Origin: Clostridia bacterium
Lineage (GTDB): Bacteria; Bacillota; Clostridia; Oscillospirales; Acutalibacteraceae
Assembly: GCA_017560255.1 (NCBI GenBank)
Contig: JAFYOI010000058.1
Span: 120,370 to 184,369 of the forward strand
Reading direction: 5' to 3'
Length of the DNA: 64,000 nt
Both the position numbers and the translations under genes were made by a program. Of this stretch, positions 1 through 8,244 are shown piece by piece. The notes under the pieces are model-generated. The model saw only the letters and a list, made by a program, of their open reading frames with translations. It searched no databases and had not been told where the DNA came from. Each line of letters starts with the position of its first letter. Positions within the stretch are counted from its first letter, which is position 1.

Positions 1-567
1 GCCACCGTCAAGGAATTTCAAATTTAATCCGACACTCACGCTCTCGGCTTCAAGACCGTAGACAGTGAGAAGTGGCGTTTCGTCAAGATTATCTTCAAAA
101 CGAAGCACTTTATATTCGGAATTTACTACAACAAATTTGCCACAGGTGTAAAGGCAATATGCTTCACCGCATGTGTCAACCTCAATAAACACCTTGTTGA
201 AAAGTTGTCTTTTCACGTCAACATTCACCATATACGGAAGCGCCTTTTCCACATCATTTTCAATGGTTTCAGTGTTCATATAAATAAGTCTGTCTCCGAC
301 CTTTATTCCCGCCGCCTCCAACACCTCATCATATGAGTACCTTCCGAAGTTACCTGTAATGTTAACTTCCTTTACACGTATAAAAAGGCTGACGACAAAA
401 AGCACCACAACAATGAACAAAACGATCAATATTGAGGCTATTATTCTTCTACGGATTATACGCTTTTTTTTGTATTTTATTTTCCTTTCAGCCGCTTTGC
501 TGAGGTATTGTTCCGAATCGCGTCCGTTGTAGTCCGAATAATCGTTACCGTACTGCCCCCGATTCAT
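1..567 (-). CDS. ftsQ: cell division protein FtsQ/DivIB (partial, C-terminus outside window)
   Basis: The first 189 codons of a bitopic division protein are visible; the rest lies beyond the window edge. The start ATG at 567-565 follows AAAAAGGAGAG by about 7 nt. Residues 1-40 are cytoplasmic and rich in Lys/Arg. A single membrane segment spans about residues 42-62, and a POTRA-like domain follows (about 65-135, beginning RVKEVNITGN). FtsQ/DivIB bridges FtsL and FtsB/DivIC and regulates septal synthesis outside the membrane. The gene overlaps the end of murA by 23 nt, so the two are probably translationally coupled. This is the usual Clostridia position, last of the dcw genes before ftsA/ftsZ. 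Identification rests on topology, the POTRA-like start and synteny. Confidence 0.85.
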   Translation of the reverse strand, partial: MNRGQYGNDYSDYNGRDSEQYLSKAAERKIKYKKKRIIRRRIIASILIVLFIVVVLFVVSLFIRVKEVNITGNFGRYSYDEVLEAAGIKVGDRLIYMNTETIENDVEKALPYMVNVDVKRQLFNKVFIEVDTCGEAYCLYTCGKFVVVNSEYKVLRFEDNLDETPLLTVYGLEAESVSVGLNLKFLDGG

Positions 568-1825
568 TAAATTCTCTCCTTTTTATTTTTGCTCCTAAGA
601 TTGACAGAGTTTTTTCGATTGCTTCATATCCCCTATCGATATGCTCTATCTCCCCGATTTCCGTTATTCCTTCTGCGGACAATCCCACAATTATCAGCGC
701 CGCCCCGCCGCGCAAATCCTCCGCATCAACCGCCGCACCAAAAAGTTTAGGCACACCGTTTACAAGCGCCATTTTTCCATCAACTTTTATGTCCGCTCCC
801 ATACGGCGCAACTGTTCAACGTGGCGATACCTGTTTTCAAAAATATTTTCAACAAACATACTCGTACCGTCGGCAACACTCGCCATCGCCATAAAGAGTG
901 CTTGCGAATCCGTCGGAAAACCGGGATATGGCATAGTATGAATTGCTTTCAATCTTCTGAGCCTTTCGGGCGCTTTGATACAAAGTTCCTCGGTCTTAAC
1001 CGACAACTTACATCCCATTTCTTCAAATGCGGATATAACCGATGTAAGATGCATAGGAAAAACGTTCTTTAATGTTAATTCCCCGCCTGTTATCGCAGCA
1101 GCCGCCATATAGGTTGATGCGGCAATTCTGTCGGGAATCACGGTATGTTCCGCGCCGTGAAGAGCCTTTACGCCCTCAATTACGATGCGTTTGTCTCCCG
1201 CGCCATAGACCTTTGCCCCCATAGAATTGAGAAAATCCGCCAGGTCGCATATCTCCGGCTCACGCGCGGCATTCTCAATAACAGTATCTCCGCACGCCGT
1301 AACCGCTGCAAGCATTATATTCTCCGTTGCGCCCACACTTGGAAACGATAGATTTATTCTTGTACCGTGCAAGCCGTTAGGACAAATACACTCGAGAACT
1401 TCTCCGCAATCATTGCATTCCATTCCGAGTTTTTTCAGCGCCGCAAGATGCAAGTCAATCGGTCTTAATCCGATTTTGCATCCTCCGGGGGCGGAAAGAG
1501 TCGCTTTGTTTGCTTTTGCGAGAATTCCTCCAAGAAAAACAATTGACGAGCGCATACAGCGCATAAGTTCTTCAGGAATTTCACAACAATTAAAATCACG
1601 CGGGTCAATTGTAACGTCACTTCCCTCACGTTTAACCGCACAACCGAGATGCTCAAGTATTTTTATTGCATAATCAATATCCGTAAGGTCGGGGCAATTA
1701 TGTATAACCGCAGGCGTATCGGCAAGCATTGTTGCCGCCAGAATCGGCAACGCACTGTTTTTTGCGCCGTGCACGTTCAAGACTCCGCCAACGCGTGCCC
1801 CACCGTGTATAATAAATTTTTCCAT
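545..1825 (-). CDS. murA: UDP-N-acetylglucosamine 1-carboxyvinyltransferase MurA
   Basis: This 426-residue cytoplasmic enzyme transfers enolpyruvate from PEP to UDP-GlcNAc, the first committed step of peptidoglycan synthesis. The N-terminus has the substrate-binding GAKNSALPIL (Lys22, Asn23). The active-site loop GGCKIGLRPIDLH carries the catalytic Cys116, the residue alkylated by fosfomycin, so the enzyme should be drug-sensitive in principle. Length matches the family. The ATG start follows AAGGGAG by 9 nt. It sits after murG in the dcw operon and overlaps ftsQ. Firmicutes often hold two MurA paralogues; only this one is in the window. Confidence 0.97.
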   Translation of the reverse strand: MEKFIIHGGARVGGVLNVHGAKNSALPILAATMLADTPAVIHNCPDLTDIDYAIKILEHLGCAVKREGSDVTIDPRDFNCCEIPEELMRCMRSSIVFLGGILAKANKATLSAPGGCKIGLRPIDLHLAALKKLGMECNDCGEVLECICPNGLHGTRINLSFPSVGATENIMLAAVTACGDTVIENAAREPEICDLADFLNSMGAKVYGAGDKRIVIEGVKALHGAEHTVIPDRIAASTYMAAAAITGGELTLKNVFPMHLTSVISAFEEMGCKLSVKTEELCIKAPERLRRLKAIHTMPYPGFPTDSQALFMAMASVADGTSMFVENIFENRYRHVEQLRRMGADIKVDGKMALVNGVPKLFGAAVDAEDLRGGAALIIVGLSAEGITEIGEIEHIDRGYEAIEKTLSILGAKIKRREFNESGAVR

Positions 1826-1934
1826 ATATCGTTTCTCCCTTTCGCATTACGAACAGGTTAGTTTATTCTGTCCCGATTTCATATTATGCCGAAAGGTTCT
1901 TTCTTGTGATTTAATCGCCAAGGCGCAATTTTCA

Positions 1935-3056
1935 TTACTTATTATTAGCGAAATATATTATAATTTCGCCAATTCTTTCGGTTGAATTATTTATCGCCAT
2001 ATTCTTGGCATTTTTTCCGATCTCTTCAAGTTTATCAGCATCGGACAATAGTTTATCAACAGCGCTGTTCAAAGTTTCTTTATTAAGGTCTTTTTCTTCA
2101 ATCAGAACCGCCGCACCGCGATTAACCATAGCCATAGCATTGTGGTACTGATGATTCTCCGCAACATTGGGTGACGGGATAAGAATTGAAGGCTTACCAA
2201 GCGCCTGCAACTCACTGAGTGTACTTGCACCCGAGCGGGCAATTACAAGGTCGCACGCCGCATAGCACTCCGCCATATTGTTGATATACTCATAGAGTCT
2301 GAGATTTTCCGCATCCGAAGATACCGAGCGTTTTAAAAGTTCTTCGGGCATATACTGCGCGCCGTATTTACCCATAGCGTGAATATGATAATAAGATTTA
2401 TCTTCCCTGTGCGCTGCAATAAGTTCAGTTATGGAATCGTTAATTTTTCTTGCGCCAAGGCTACCGCCTACGGACAGGATGACTGGTCTGTCATCAAAAC
2501 CGAATTTTTCCCTTGCCATTTCACGATTCGCTTTGAAAAGTTCTCCCCTTACAGGCAATCCGGTAACGACGGGCTCATTCTTAAATTTCATATATTTTTT
2601 TGCATCGTCAACCGTGAGCAATACCCTGTCAACTTTTGATGCAAGCACCTTATTGGTCACACCGGGAAAAGCGTTCTGCTCATGGATAACGGTTTTCACG
2701 CCGAGTTTAACCGCCGTTCTGATAACAGGGCCGCTGACGTAGCCTCCAAAGCCTATTGCAACATCGGGGCCGAAGTCCTTTATTATCTTCTTCGCCTCTT
2801 TTGATGAAGTAAAAATATTGAATGCTGTTTTTACATTGAATTTTATATTCGAGAAACTGAATCCTCGCTGAAATCCGCTGATTTTGATTGTCCTTAATTC
2901 GAAGCCTGCCGCGGGCACAAGTTGCGCTTCCATTCGGTCGCTTGTGCCGACGAAGATTATTTCGCTATCCGGATATTTATCCCTAATGTACTGGGCTACG
3001 GCAAGAGCGGGGTTGATGTGCCCTCCCGTTCCTCCGGCAGCAAACAAGAATTTCAT
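1935..3056 (-). CDS. murG: UDP-GlcNAc:undecaprenyl-PP-MurNAc-pentapeptide GlcNAc transferase MurG
   Basis: MurG (373 residues) adds GlcNAc to lipid I on the inner face of the membrane and so makes lipid II. The GT-B fold is recognisable from the glycine-rich GGTGGHINPALA at residues 8-19 and from the C-terminal donor-binding run ARSGASTLSELQALGKP. The start ATG follows GGAG in TATGGAGTTGATTTAG. Only 5 nt separate it from the end of ftsW, as expected for a dcw operon. A gap of about 110 nt follows before murA, with no obvious terminator. Confidence 0.97.
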   Translation of the reverse strand: MKFLFAAGGTGGHINPALAVAQYIRDKYPDSEIIFVGTSDRMEAQLVPAAGFELRTIKISGFQRGFSFSNIKFNVKTAFNIFTSSKEAKKIIKDFGPDVAIGFGGYVSGPVIRTAVKLGVKTVIHEQNAFPGVTNKVLASKVDRVLLTVDDAKKYMKFKNEPVVTGLPVRGELFKANREMAREKFGFDDRPVILSVGGSLGARKINDSITELIAAHREDKSYYHIHAMGKYGAQYMPEELLKRSVSSDAENLRLYEYINNMAECYAACDLVIARSGASTLSELQALGKPSILIPSPNVAENHQYHNAMAMVNRGAAVLIEEKDLNKETLNSAVDKLLSDADKLEEIGKNAKNMAINNSTERIGEIIIYFANNK

Positions 3057-3061
3057 CTAAA

Positions 3062-4303
3062 TCAACTCCATAACAAGAAGAATTTTCTCAGTTTTGAATC
3101 TTTCAGTTTATCATCCATAGCATCACGCAGATTTTCCGCACTTCTGCCACGCGACACGCTCAGCACCACTCCCATTTGCGCCATTATCATTACTAGCGAC
3201 GTTCCGCCTGCGCTGAAAAACGGCAAACTTACACCAGTGTTGGGAATTGTGTCGGTTACAACGGCGATATTCAAAGCCGCCTGAATTCCAATCTGTGCAA
3301 CGAGTCCGACCGCGGTGAGCATACCGAATTTATCGGGAGACCTTGTTGCTATAACACAACCTCTCCAAACGAGAGCCATAAACAACAACATTATCACACA
3401 CGCACCGACAAACCCGAGTTCTTCGCACACGATTGCAAAGATAAAGTCGTTCTGCGGTTCGGAAACATAGAGATATTTCTGTTTGGAATTTCCCAATCCG
3501 ACACCGAAAAGTCCGCCCGAACCAATTGCATAAAGCGACTGGTTGGTCTGCCATCTGACACCGAGTGGGTCAAAATCTTTATCGAGCCAACCCTGCAAAC
3601 GGTCACCGATATATCCAATTCCTTTAAAACCGAAAATGTAAATTGCAAGCGCCGCTCCCCCAATAAGGAACAAAATGGCAAGCCATCTTTTCTTTACGCC
3701 GCCGACAATCATTATAATGATGCCAAGTGCAGCGATAACGAGAGTACCCGAAAGATGAGGTTCTGCAATAATCAATCCGCACACAAAGCCGAGTGACACC
3801 ATAAACCATATAAAACTTTTAACTTTTCCGATATTACTACCAAAGTGTTCAACGAGATAACCAAAGAATATGACAACCGCAAATTTTGCAATTTCAGACG
3901 GTTGAAAACTGAATCCGCCGATATATATCCATCTGTGCCACTGTCCCTCGTAAGCGGGCATAGCGAAAACAACCAGAAGCAACACAATACTGATACCAAA
4001 GATTATCGGCGCAAGGGGTTTCCATACGCGATAGTTGATTTTTGAGAAAAGGAACATTACCACAAGTCCTATCCCGGCAAATATCAACTGATTCTTTATA
4101 TAATGATAACTTCCGCTATTATAATGGTATGCGTATGCGTAACTTGCGGAAAAAAGCATTACGAGTCCTACTGTAAGGAGAGCCATAACCAAGACGAAAA
4201 ATGGAATATCAAATCCGCCCTTAGCAAAAAGGAAGTCCCATTTTCCGGATTTTTTATCAAGAAGTTCAACGTCTTCGGTTTCCACAATATTCTCCCTTTT
4301 CAC
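3062..4303 (-). CDS. ftsW: SEDS-family peptidoglycan glycosyltransferase FtsW (SpoVE-like)
   Basis: This 413-residue polytopic protein belongs to the SEDS family (FtsW/RodA/SpoVE), which polymerises lipid II together with a class B penicillin-binding protein. After about 30 cytoplasmic residues there are roughly ten hydrophobic segments. Near the C-terminus is the conserved run PNTGVSLPFFSAGGTS. The start is GTG, chosen because AGGAGG lies 7 nt upstream. Its place between mraY and murG supports FtsW or SpoVE over RodA; sequence alone cannot separate the vegetative from the sporulation paralogue. The likely partner is the PBP encoded upstream in the same operon. Confidence 0.93.
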   Translation of the reverse strand: MKRENIVETEDVELLDKKSGKWDFLFAKGGFDIPFFVLVMALLTVGLVMLFSASYAYAYHYNSGSYHYIKNQLIFAGIGLVVMFLFSKINYRVWKPLAPIIFGISIVLLLVVFAMPAYEGQWHRWIYIGGFSFQPSEIAKFAVVIFFGYLVEHFGSNIGKVKSFIWFMVSLGFVCGLIIAEPHLSGTLVIAALGIIIMIVGGVKKRWLAILFLIGGAALAIYIFGFKGIGYIGDRLQGWLDKDFDPLGVRWQTNQSLYAIGSGGLFGVGLGNSKQKYLYVSEPQNDFIFAIVCEELGFVGACVIMLLFMALVWRGCVIATRSPDKFGMLTAVGLVAQIGIQAALNIAVVTDTIPNTGVSLPFFSAGGTSLVMIMAQMGVVLSVSRGRSAENLRDAMDDKLKDSKLRKFFLLWS

Positions 4304-4335
4304 TTCTATCCCTCCTAAGTTTTTTTAATTTCCGA

Positions 4336-5385
4336 TTACATTACTTCAAAATATCCGCCGAAGTAAAGCAGCACTGCCGCAACAATACAACCAATCAACG
4401 TTATAAGAGAAAATACGCCAACTATTTTTACTTCGCTCCAACCCGACATCTCAAAATGGTGATGTATCGGAGACATTTTGAAAAGACGTTTTCCACCCGT
4501 TTTTTTGAAATAAGTTACCTGAATGATAACGGACATAGTTTCTACTATATAGATTATTCCGATAGGCAAAAGTATCAACGGGCAATCAAGTGCATAAGCA
4601 AGGGCAACAACAAGTCCGCCCATAAACATTGAGCCCGTATCACCCATAAACGCTTTTGCGGGGTGCCAGTTCCACACAAGGAAGCCTGCGCAACCGCCGA
4701 CAAGGCAAGCGGCAAGGGTGTTTACACCAACATACTGTTTAACCGCCGCAAAAACAAGCAACGCAACAGCAGCAACAAAAGTAACCGATGAGCAAAGTCC
4801 GTCAATTCCGTCAGTAAGGTTTACAGCATTTACTGTACCGTAAACAATGAATATACCTACAACCCAGAAAACTATTGCAAGCGGTGTATTGGCAAGGTCA
4901 AAACGGCCAAGGAAAGGAATATACATTGAAGTTGCACCGTAGCAGTAAAGAATAACAAGGTAAACTATTACAACCAACAACTGACCAAGGCTCTTCTGCT
5001 TTGCGGTAAGCCCGAGGTTCCTTTTCTTTGCAATCTTTGTAAAGTCATCAAGAAATCCGACAACACCGAGTCCTACCGCTAAAAACAATCCCGCAAACAC
5101 TTTTGCATTCTGAACCCGCATGGCTGCAGTATTTACAAAAAACACGCCCGCATCCGTAAAATAATCGGTTACGATAGCGACGATGAGCGCAACGACTGTA
5201 CCGAGCGCAAACATCATACCTCCCATTGTAGGAGTGCCCTGTTTGTTTTTATGCCACGACGGGCCGATGTCAAGAATCACTTGTCCGAACTTCAATTTCC
5301 TAAGCCACGGAATTATAAAAAATCCCGAAAATGCTGTCACCAAAAACGCCGCTATTCCGGCTATTGCAGGTATAAAAGATGTCAT
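4336..5385 (-). CDS. mraY: phospho-N-acetylmuramoyl-pentapeptide-transferase MraY
   Basis: MraY (349 residues) transfers phospho-MurNAc-pentapeptide to undecaprenyl phosphate, giving lipid I. It is an integral membrane enzyme with about ten segments. The Mg-binding FLDDFTK (Asp113-Asp114), NLTDGIDGL (189-197), the FMGDTGSMFMGG loop and the MraY-specific PIHHHFE are all present. Its ATG overlaps the murF stop by 4 nt, so translation is probably coupled. In many relatives murD follows mraY directly; here ftsW follows instead, after a 32-nt gap. Confidence 0.97.
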   Translation of the reverse strand: MTSFIPAIAGIAAFLVTAFSGFFIIPWLRKLKFGQVILDIGPSWHKNKQGTPTMGGMMFALGTVVALIVAIVTDYFTDAGVFFVNTAAMRVQNAKVFAGLFLAVGLGVVGFLDDFTKIAKKRNLGLTAKQKSLGQLLVVIVYLVILYCYGATSMYIPFLGRFDLANTPLAIVFWVVGIFIVYGTVNAVNLTDGIDGLCSSVTFVAAVALLVFAAVKQYVGVNTLAACLVGGCAGFLVWNWHPAKAFMGDTGSMFMGGLVVALAYALDCPLILLPIGIIYIVETMSVIIQVTYFKKTGGKRLFKMSPIHHHFEMSGWSEVKIVGVFSLITLIGCIVAAVLLYFGGYFEVM

Positions 5386-6737
5386 TTATTTTCCCACCTA
5401 TCATAAATCGAATAGATTACTTCCTCAAGTTTGAGACCTCTGCTTGCTTTGAAAAGAATTGCATCGCCTTCACGCAATTTACCGATAAGTTCCTGCGCAA
5501 GTTTAGTTTTATCCGTAAACAACTCTGCGTTTCTTCCGTTGGCGGCAACCGCTTTCGCATAAATTTCCGCCTCTTTTCCGTAAGCGTAAATCAAATCCGC
5601 ATCGCTCTTCGCCGCCGCAACTCCAACTTCATAATGAGCATCGTATGAAAACTCACCGAGTTCGAGCATATCACCGATTACGAGAATTCTTCTGTCAGCC
5701 TTGATTTTTGAAAGCGCCGCAATAGCCGCTTTCATTGAATCCGTACTTGCATTATAGCAATCCTCAACGACGGTTATGCCGTTTTTATGCACAATCTTCT
5801 GTCGCATTCCCGACGGAACGTATTTATTGAGCCCTTCTGCAGCAAGTTCTGGTGTAACACCGAGAAGCATACCGACAGCAAACGCCGCCAAAGCATTCTG
5901 AACGTTATGGTCACCTATTGCGGGTAGTTCAACACTTTGTCTGCCGCCCGAATAGCAAATATCAAAATAAGTTTTTTCGCCGTCAATTCTTATATTCTCC
6001 GCAGTATAATCCGCATCCTCGTTGAGTGAATAATAAATTATCGGTCGGTCGTCAAGTCTGACTGTTCTGAGCAAATCGTTGTCCTTACACAAAATGAGCG
6101 GTGCACCTTTCGGCATACCTTTTACAAGTTCCATTTTCGTTTCAAGTAATTTTTCTCTTGAACCGACGTTTTCAATATGAGCAACACCAATGTTTGAAAT
6201 TACTCCGATTGACGGGGTTGCGATAAGGGTAAGTCTTTCTATGTCACCGATAGTATTGATACCCATTTCAAACACTGCCGCCTCGTGAGATTTGCTAAGA
6301 TTAAGCACTGATAGCGGCATTCCTATCTCGTTATTTCGGTTGCCTTCGTTTTTCAAAGTGTTATACTTTTGGGACATTACCGCCCATATCATCTCTTTAG
6401 TTGTCGTTTTTCCGACACTGCCCGTAACACCGACAGTATGAACATCGAACAACGTTCTGTACCATTTAGCAAGATCTACAAGCGCTTTACCCGTATTTTT
6501 GACTAATATTTTCGGACAATCCACGTCCACTTCCTTGTGGCAGATTACAGCAACCGCCCCTGCCTCAACAGCACTCTTTGCAAAAATGTGGCCGTCATGA
6601 TTTTCGCCCTCAATAGCGATAAAAACGTCGCCTTTTTTCACCTGTCTGTTGTCAATCACCACTCCGGTTGCAACAACGTCGCTGTCGCAACGTGAACCAC
6701 AAGCCAGAGCAATATCGGAAATTCTTAATGTTTCCAA
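5382..6737 (-). CDS. murF: UDP-MurNAc-tripeptide:D-alanyl-D-alanine ligase MurF
   Basis: MurF (451 residues) joins D-Ala-D-Ala to UDP-MurNAc-tripeptide, the last cytoplasmic precursor step. It shows the Mur ligase P-loop GSVGKTTTKE at about residues 106-115, and then the adenine/uridine-side motif GNRNNEIGMP. The start codon is TTG, supported by AAAGGG 8 nt upstream; no better start is available. It lies 28 nt after murE and overlaps mraY by 4 nt. Length and domain order are normal for MurF. Confidence 0.96.
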   Translation of the reverse strand: METLRISDIALACGSRCDSDVVATGVVIDNRQVKKGDVFIAIEGENHDGHIFAKSAVEAGAVAVICHKEVDVDCPKILVKNTGKALVDLAKWYRTLFDVHTVGVTGSVGKTTTKEMIWAVMSQKYNTLKNEGNRNNEIGMPLSVLNLSKSHEAAVFEMGINTIGDIERLTLIATPSIGVISNIGVAHIENVGSREKLLETKMELVKGMPKGAPLILCKDNDLLRTVRLDDRPIIYYSLNEDADYTAENIRIDGEKTYFDICYSGGRQSVELPAIGDHNVQNALAAFAVGMLLGVTPELAAEGLNKYVPSGMRQKIVHKNGITVVEDCYNASTDSMKAAIAALSKIKADRRILVIGDMLELGEFSYDAHYEVGVAAAKSDADLIYAYGKEAEIYAKAVAANGRNAELFTDKTKLAQELIGKLREGDAILFKASRGLKLEEVIYSIYDRWENK

Positions 6738-6765
6738 AATATCAGCCCTTTCAAAGTTTTTTAAA

Positions 6766-8202
6766 TTATTGTTTGAAATAATTTAAAACGGTTTCTTCAT
6801 CACTGTAATAGAATTTGCTCTCTTTTGTGTGTTGGTAGCAGTCGGGGCCTTTTCCGCTGATGACGATTACGTCATCAGCCTTTGCATTATCCATAGCGTA
6901 CCAGATAGCCTTTGCCCTATCAACAATAATAACATACGGCGTTTTCTTTCCGCTCCTCTTAACTCCACCCTCAATAACGTGAGCGATGTCAATCGGTTCT
7001 TCATTTCTCGGATTATCGGCAGTTATGACTACAAAATCAGCGATACGACCCGCCACTTCACCCATTACGGGGCGTTTTTCAATATCTCTTTCACCGCCGC
7101 AACCGAAAACTGAAATAAGTCTGCCCTTTGTAAATTCTTTCAGGCTGCTGAGCATTTTCTCAAGTCCGTCGGGGGTATGAGCGTAGTCTACAATAACCGT
7201 GTAATCGGTGTTTGTCGGAATAACTTCAAGTCTACCCTTGACACTCTTTGCCTGCGCGAGCGCTCGTGCAGAATCATTGAAATCAAATCCAAGTTCAACC
7301 GCGGCGATAACTGCTCCCATTGAATTGCTGACGGTAAATGAACCGGGAATATTTACTCTCACCCTTGAAATTGAACCGTCACCGATAAGTTCGTAGCATA
7401 CTCCGTCCGCTCTGCACCTGATATTCTTTGCAACATAGTCGGCAGTATCTTTTTCTGCCGAAAAACTTACGACTTTGCAGTCAAGTCCCTCCGTCGCCTT
7501 TTCGGCATACTCATCATCCGCATTTACTACTACGGTTTTGCTCTTTTTAAAAAGAATACGCTTTGCTTCAAGGTAATTTTCCATATTCTTATGATAATCA
7601 AGATGCTCGTGCGTCAGATTTGTAAAGATTGCAACCTCAAACTCACAACCGTCAAGGCGGTGTTGATCAAGGCCCTGTGACGATGCCTCCATAACGCAAT
7701 ATTCGCATCCTGCATCAACCATTTTTGCAAAAAGTCTGTGCAAGTCATACGGCTCGGGCGTTGTGTATTTGCTCGGCTCAATTTCTTCGTCGATAAGGCA
7801 ATTCACAGTGCCGATAAGTCCCGTTTTACAACCGTATGCATCAAGTATTGTTTTTATAAGTGAAACGCTTGTCGTTTTGCCATTAGTGCCCGTAACTCCG
7901 ACCAACTTGAGTTTCTTAGCGGGATTTCCGAAAAAATTTGCGCAGATTATTGCGTTTGCGTGCCTTGTATTTTCAACGACAACCTGATTTTTTAGTCCAA
8001 GATCGCGTTCAACAAGCACAGCACTTGCACCTTTTTCAAGCAACTGCGCTGCGCAGTTGTGGGGGTCGAACTTTTTGCCCGCAATGCACACAAACAAACA
8101 CCCGTCAAGGTTAGCGTTTGTGTTAGACACAACGTCACGTATCTCCACGTCCTCATATTGATTTTTTACGGCTACTCCAACGAGCAAATTTGAAAGTTTC
8201 AC
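6766..8202 (-). CDS. murE: UDP-MurNAc-L-Ala-D-Glu:meso-diaminopimelate ligase MurE
   Basis: MurE (478 residues) adds the third stem-peptide residue. The ATP loop GTNGKTT is at about 105-111. The residue-selecting motif is DNPR (396-399, in ITADNPRNEEP), which in characterised MurE proteins marks meso-diaminopimelate rather than lysine specificity. KYTTPEPYDLHR and the carbamylated-lysine region HRLDGCEFEV are also as expected. The start is GTG with AAAGGAG 8 nt upstream. This gene is the best evidence in the window for the wall chemistry of the organism. Confidence 0.97.
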   Translation of the reverse strand: MKLSNLLVGVAVKNQYEDVEIRDVVSNTNANLDGCLFVCIAGKKFDPHNCAAQLLEKGASAVLVERDLGLKNQVVVENTRHANAIICANFFGNPAKKLKLVGVTGTNGKTTSVSLIKTILDAYGCKTGLIGTVNCLIDEEIEPSKYTTPEPYDLHRLFAKMVDAGCEYCVMEASSQGLDQHRLDGCEFEVAIFTNLTHEHLDYHKNMENYLEAKRILFKKSKTVVVNADDEYAEKATEGLDCKVVSFSAEKDTADYVAKNIRCRADGVCYELIGDGSISRVRVNIPGSFTVSNSMGAVIAAVELGFDFNDSARALAQAKSVKGRLEVIPTNTDYTVIVDYAHTPDGLEKMLSSLKEFTKGRLISVFGCGGERDIEKRPVMGEVAGRIADFVVITADNPRNEEPIDIAHVIEGGVKRSGKKTPYVIIVDRAKAIWYAMDNAKADDVIVISGKGPDCYQHTKESKFYYSDEETVLNYFKQ

Positions 8203-8244
8203 TATAATTTCTCCTTTTACATTGAATGATTTTTCATTCCTTAC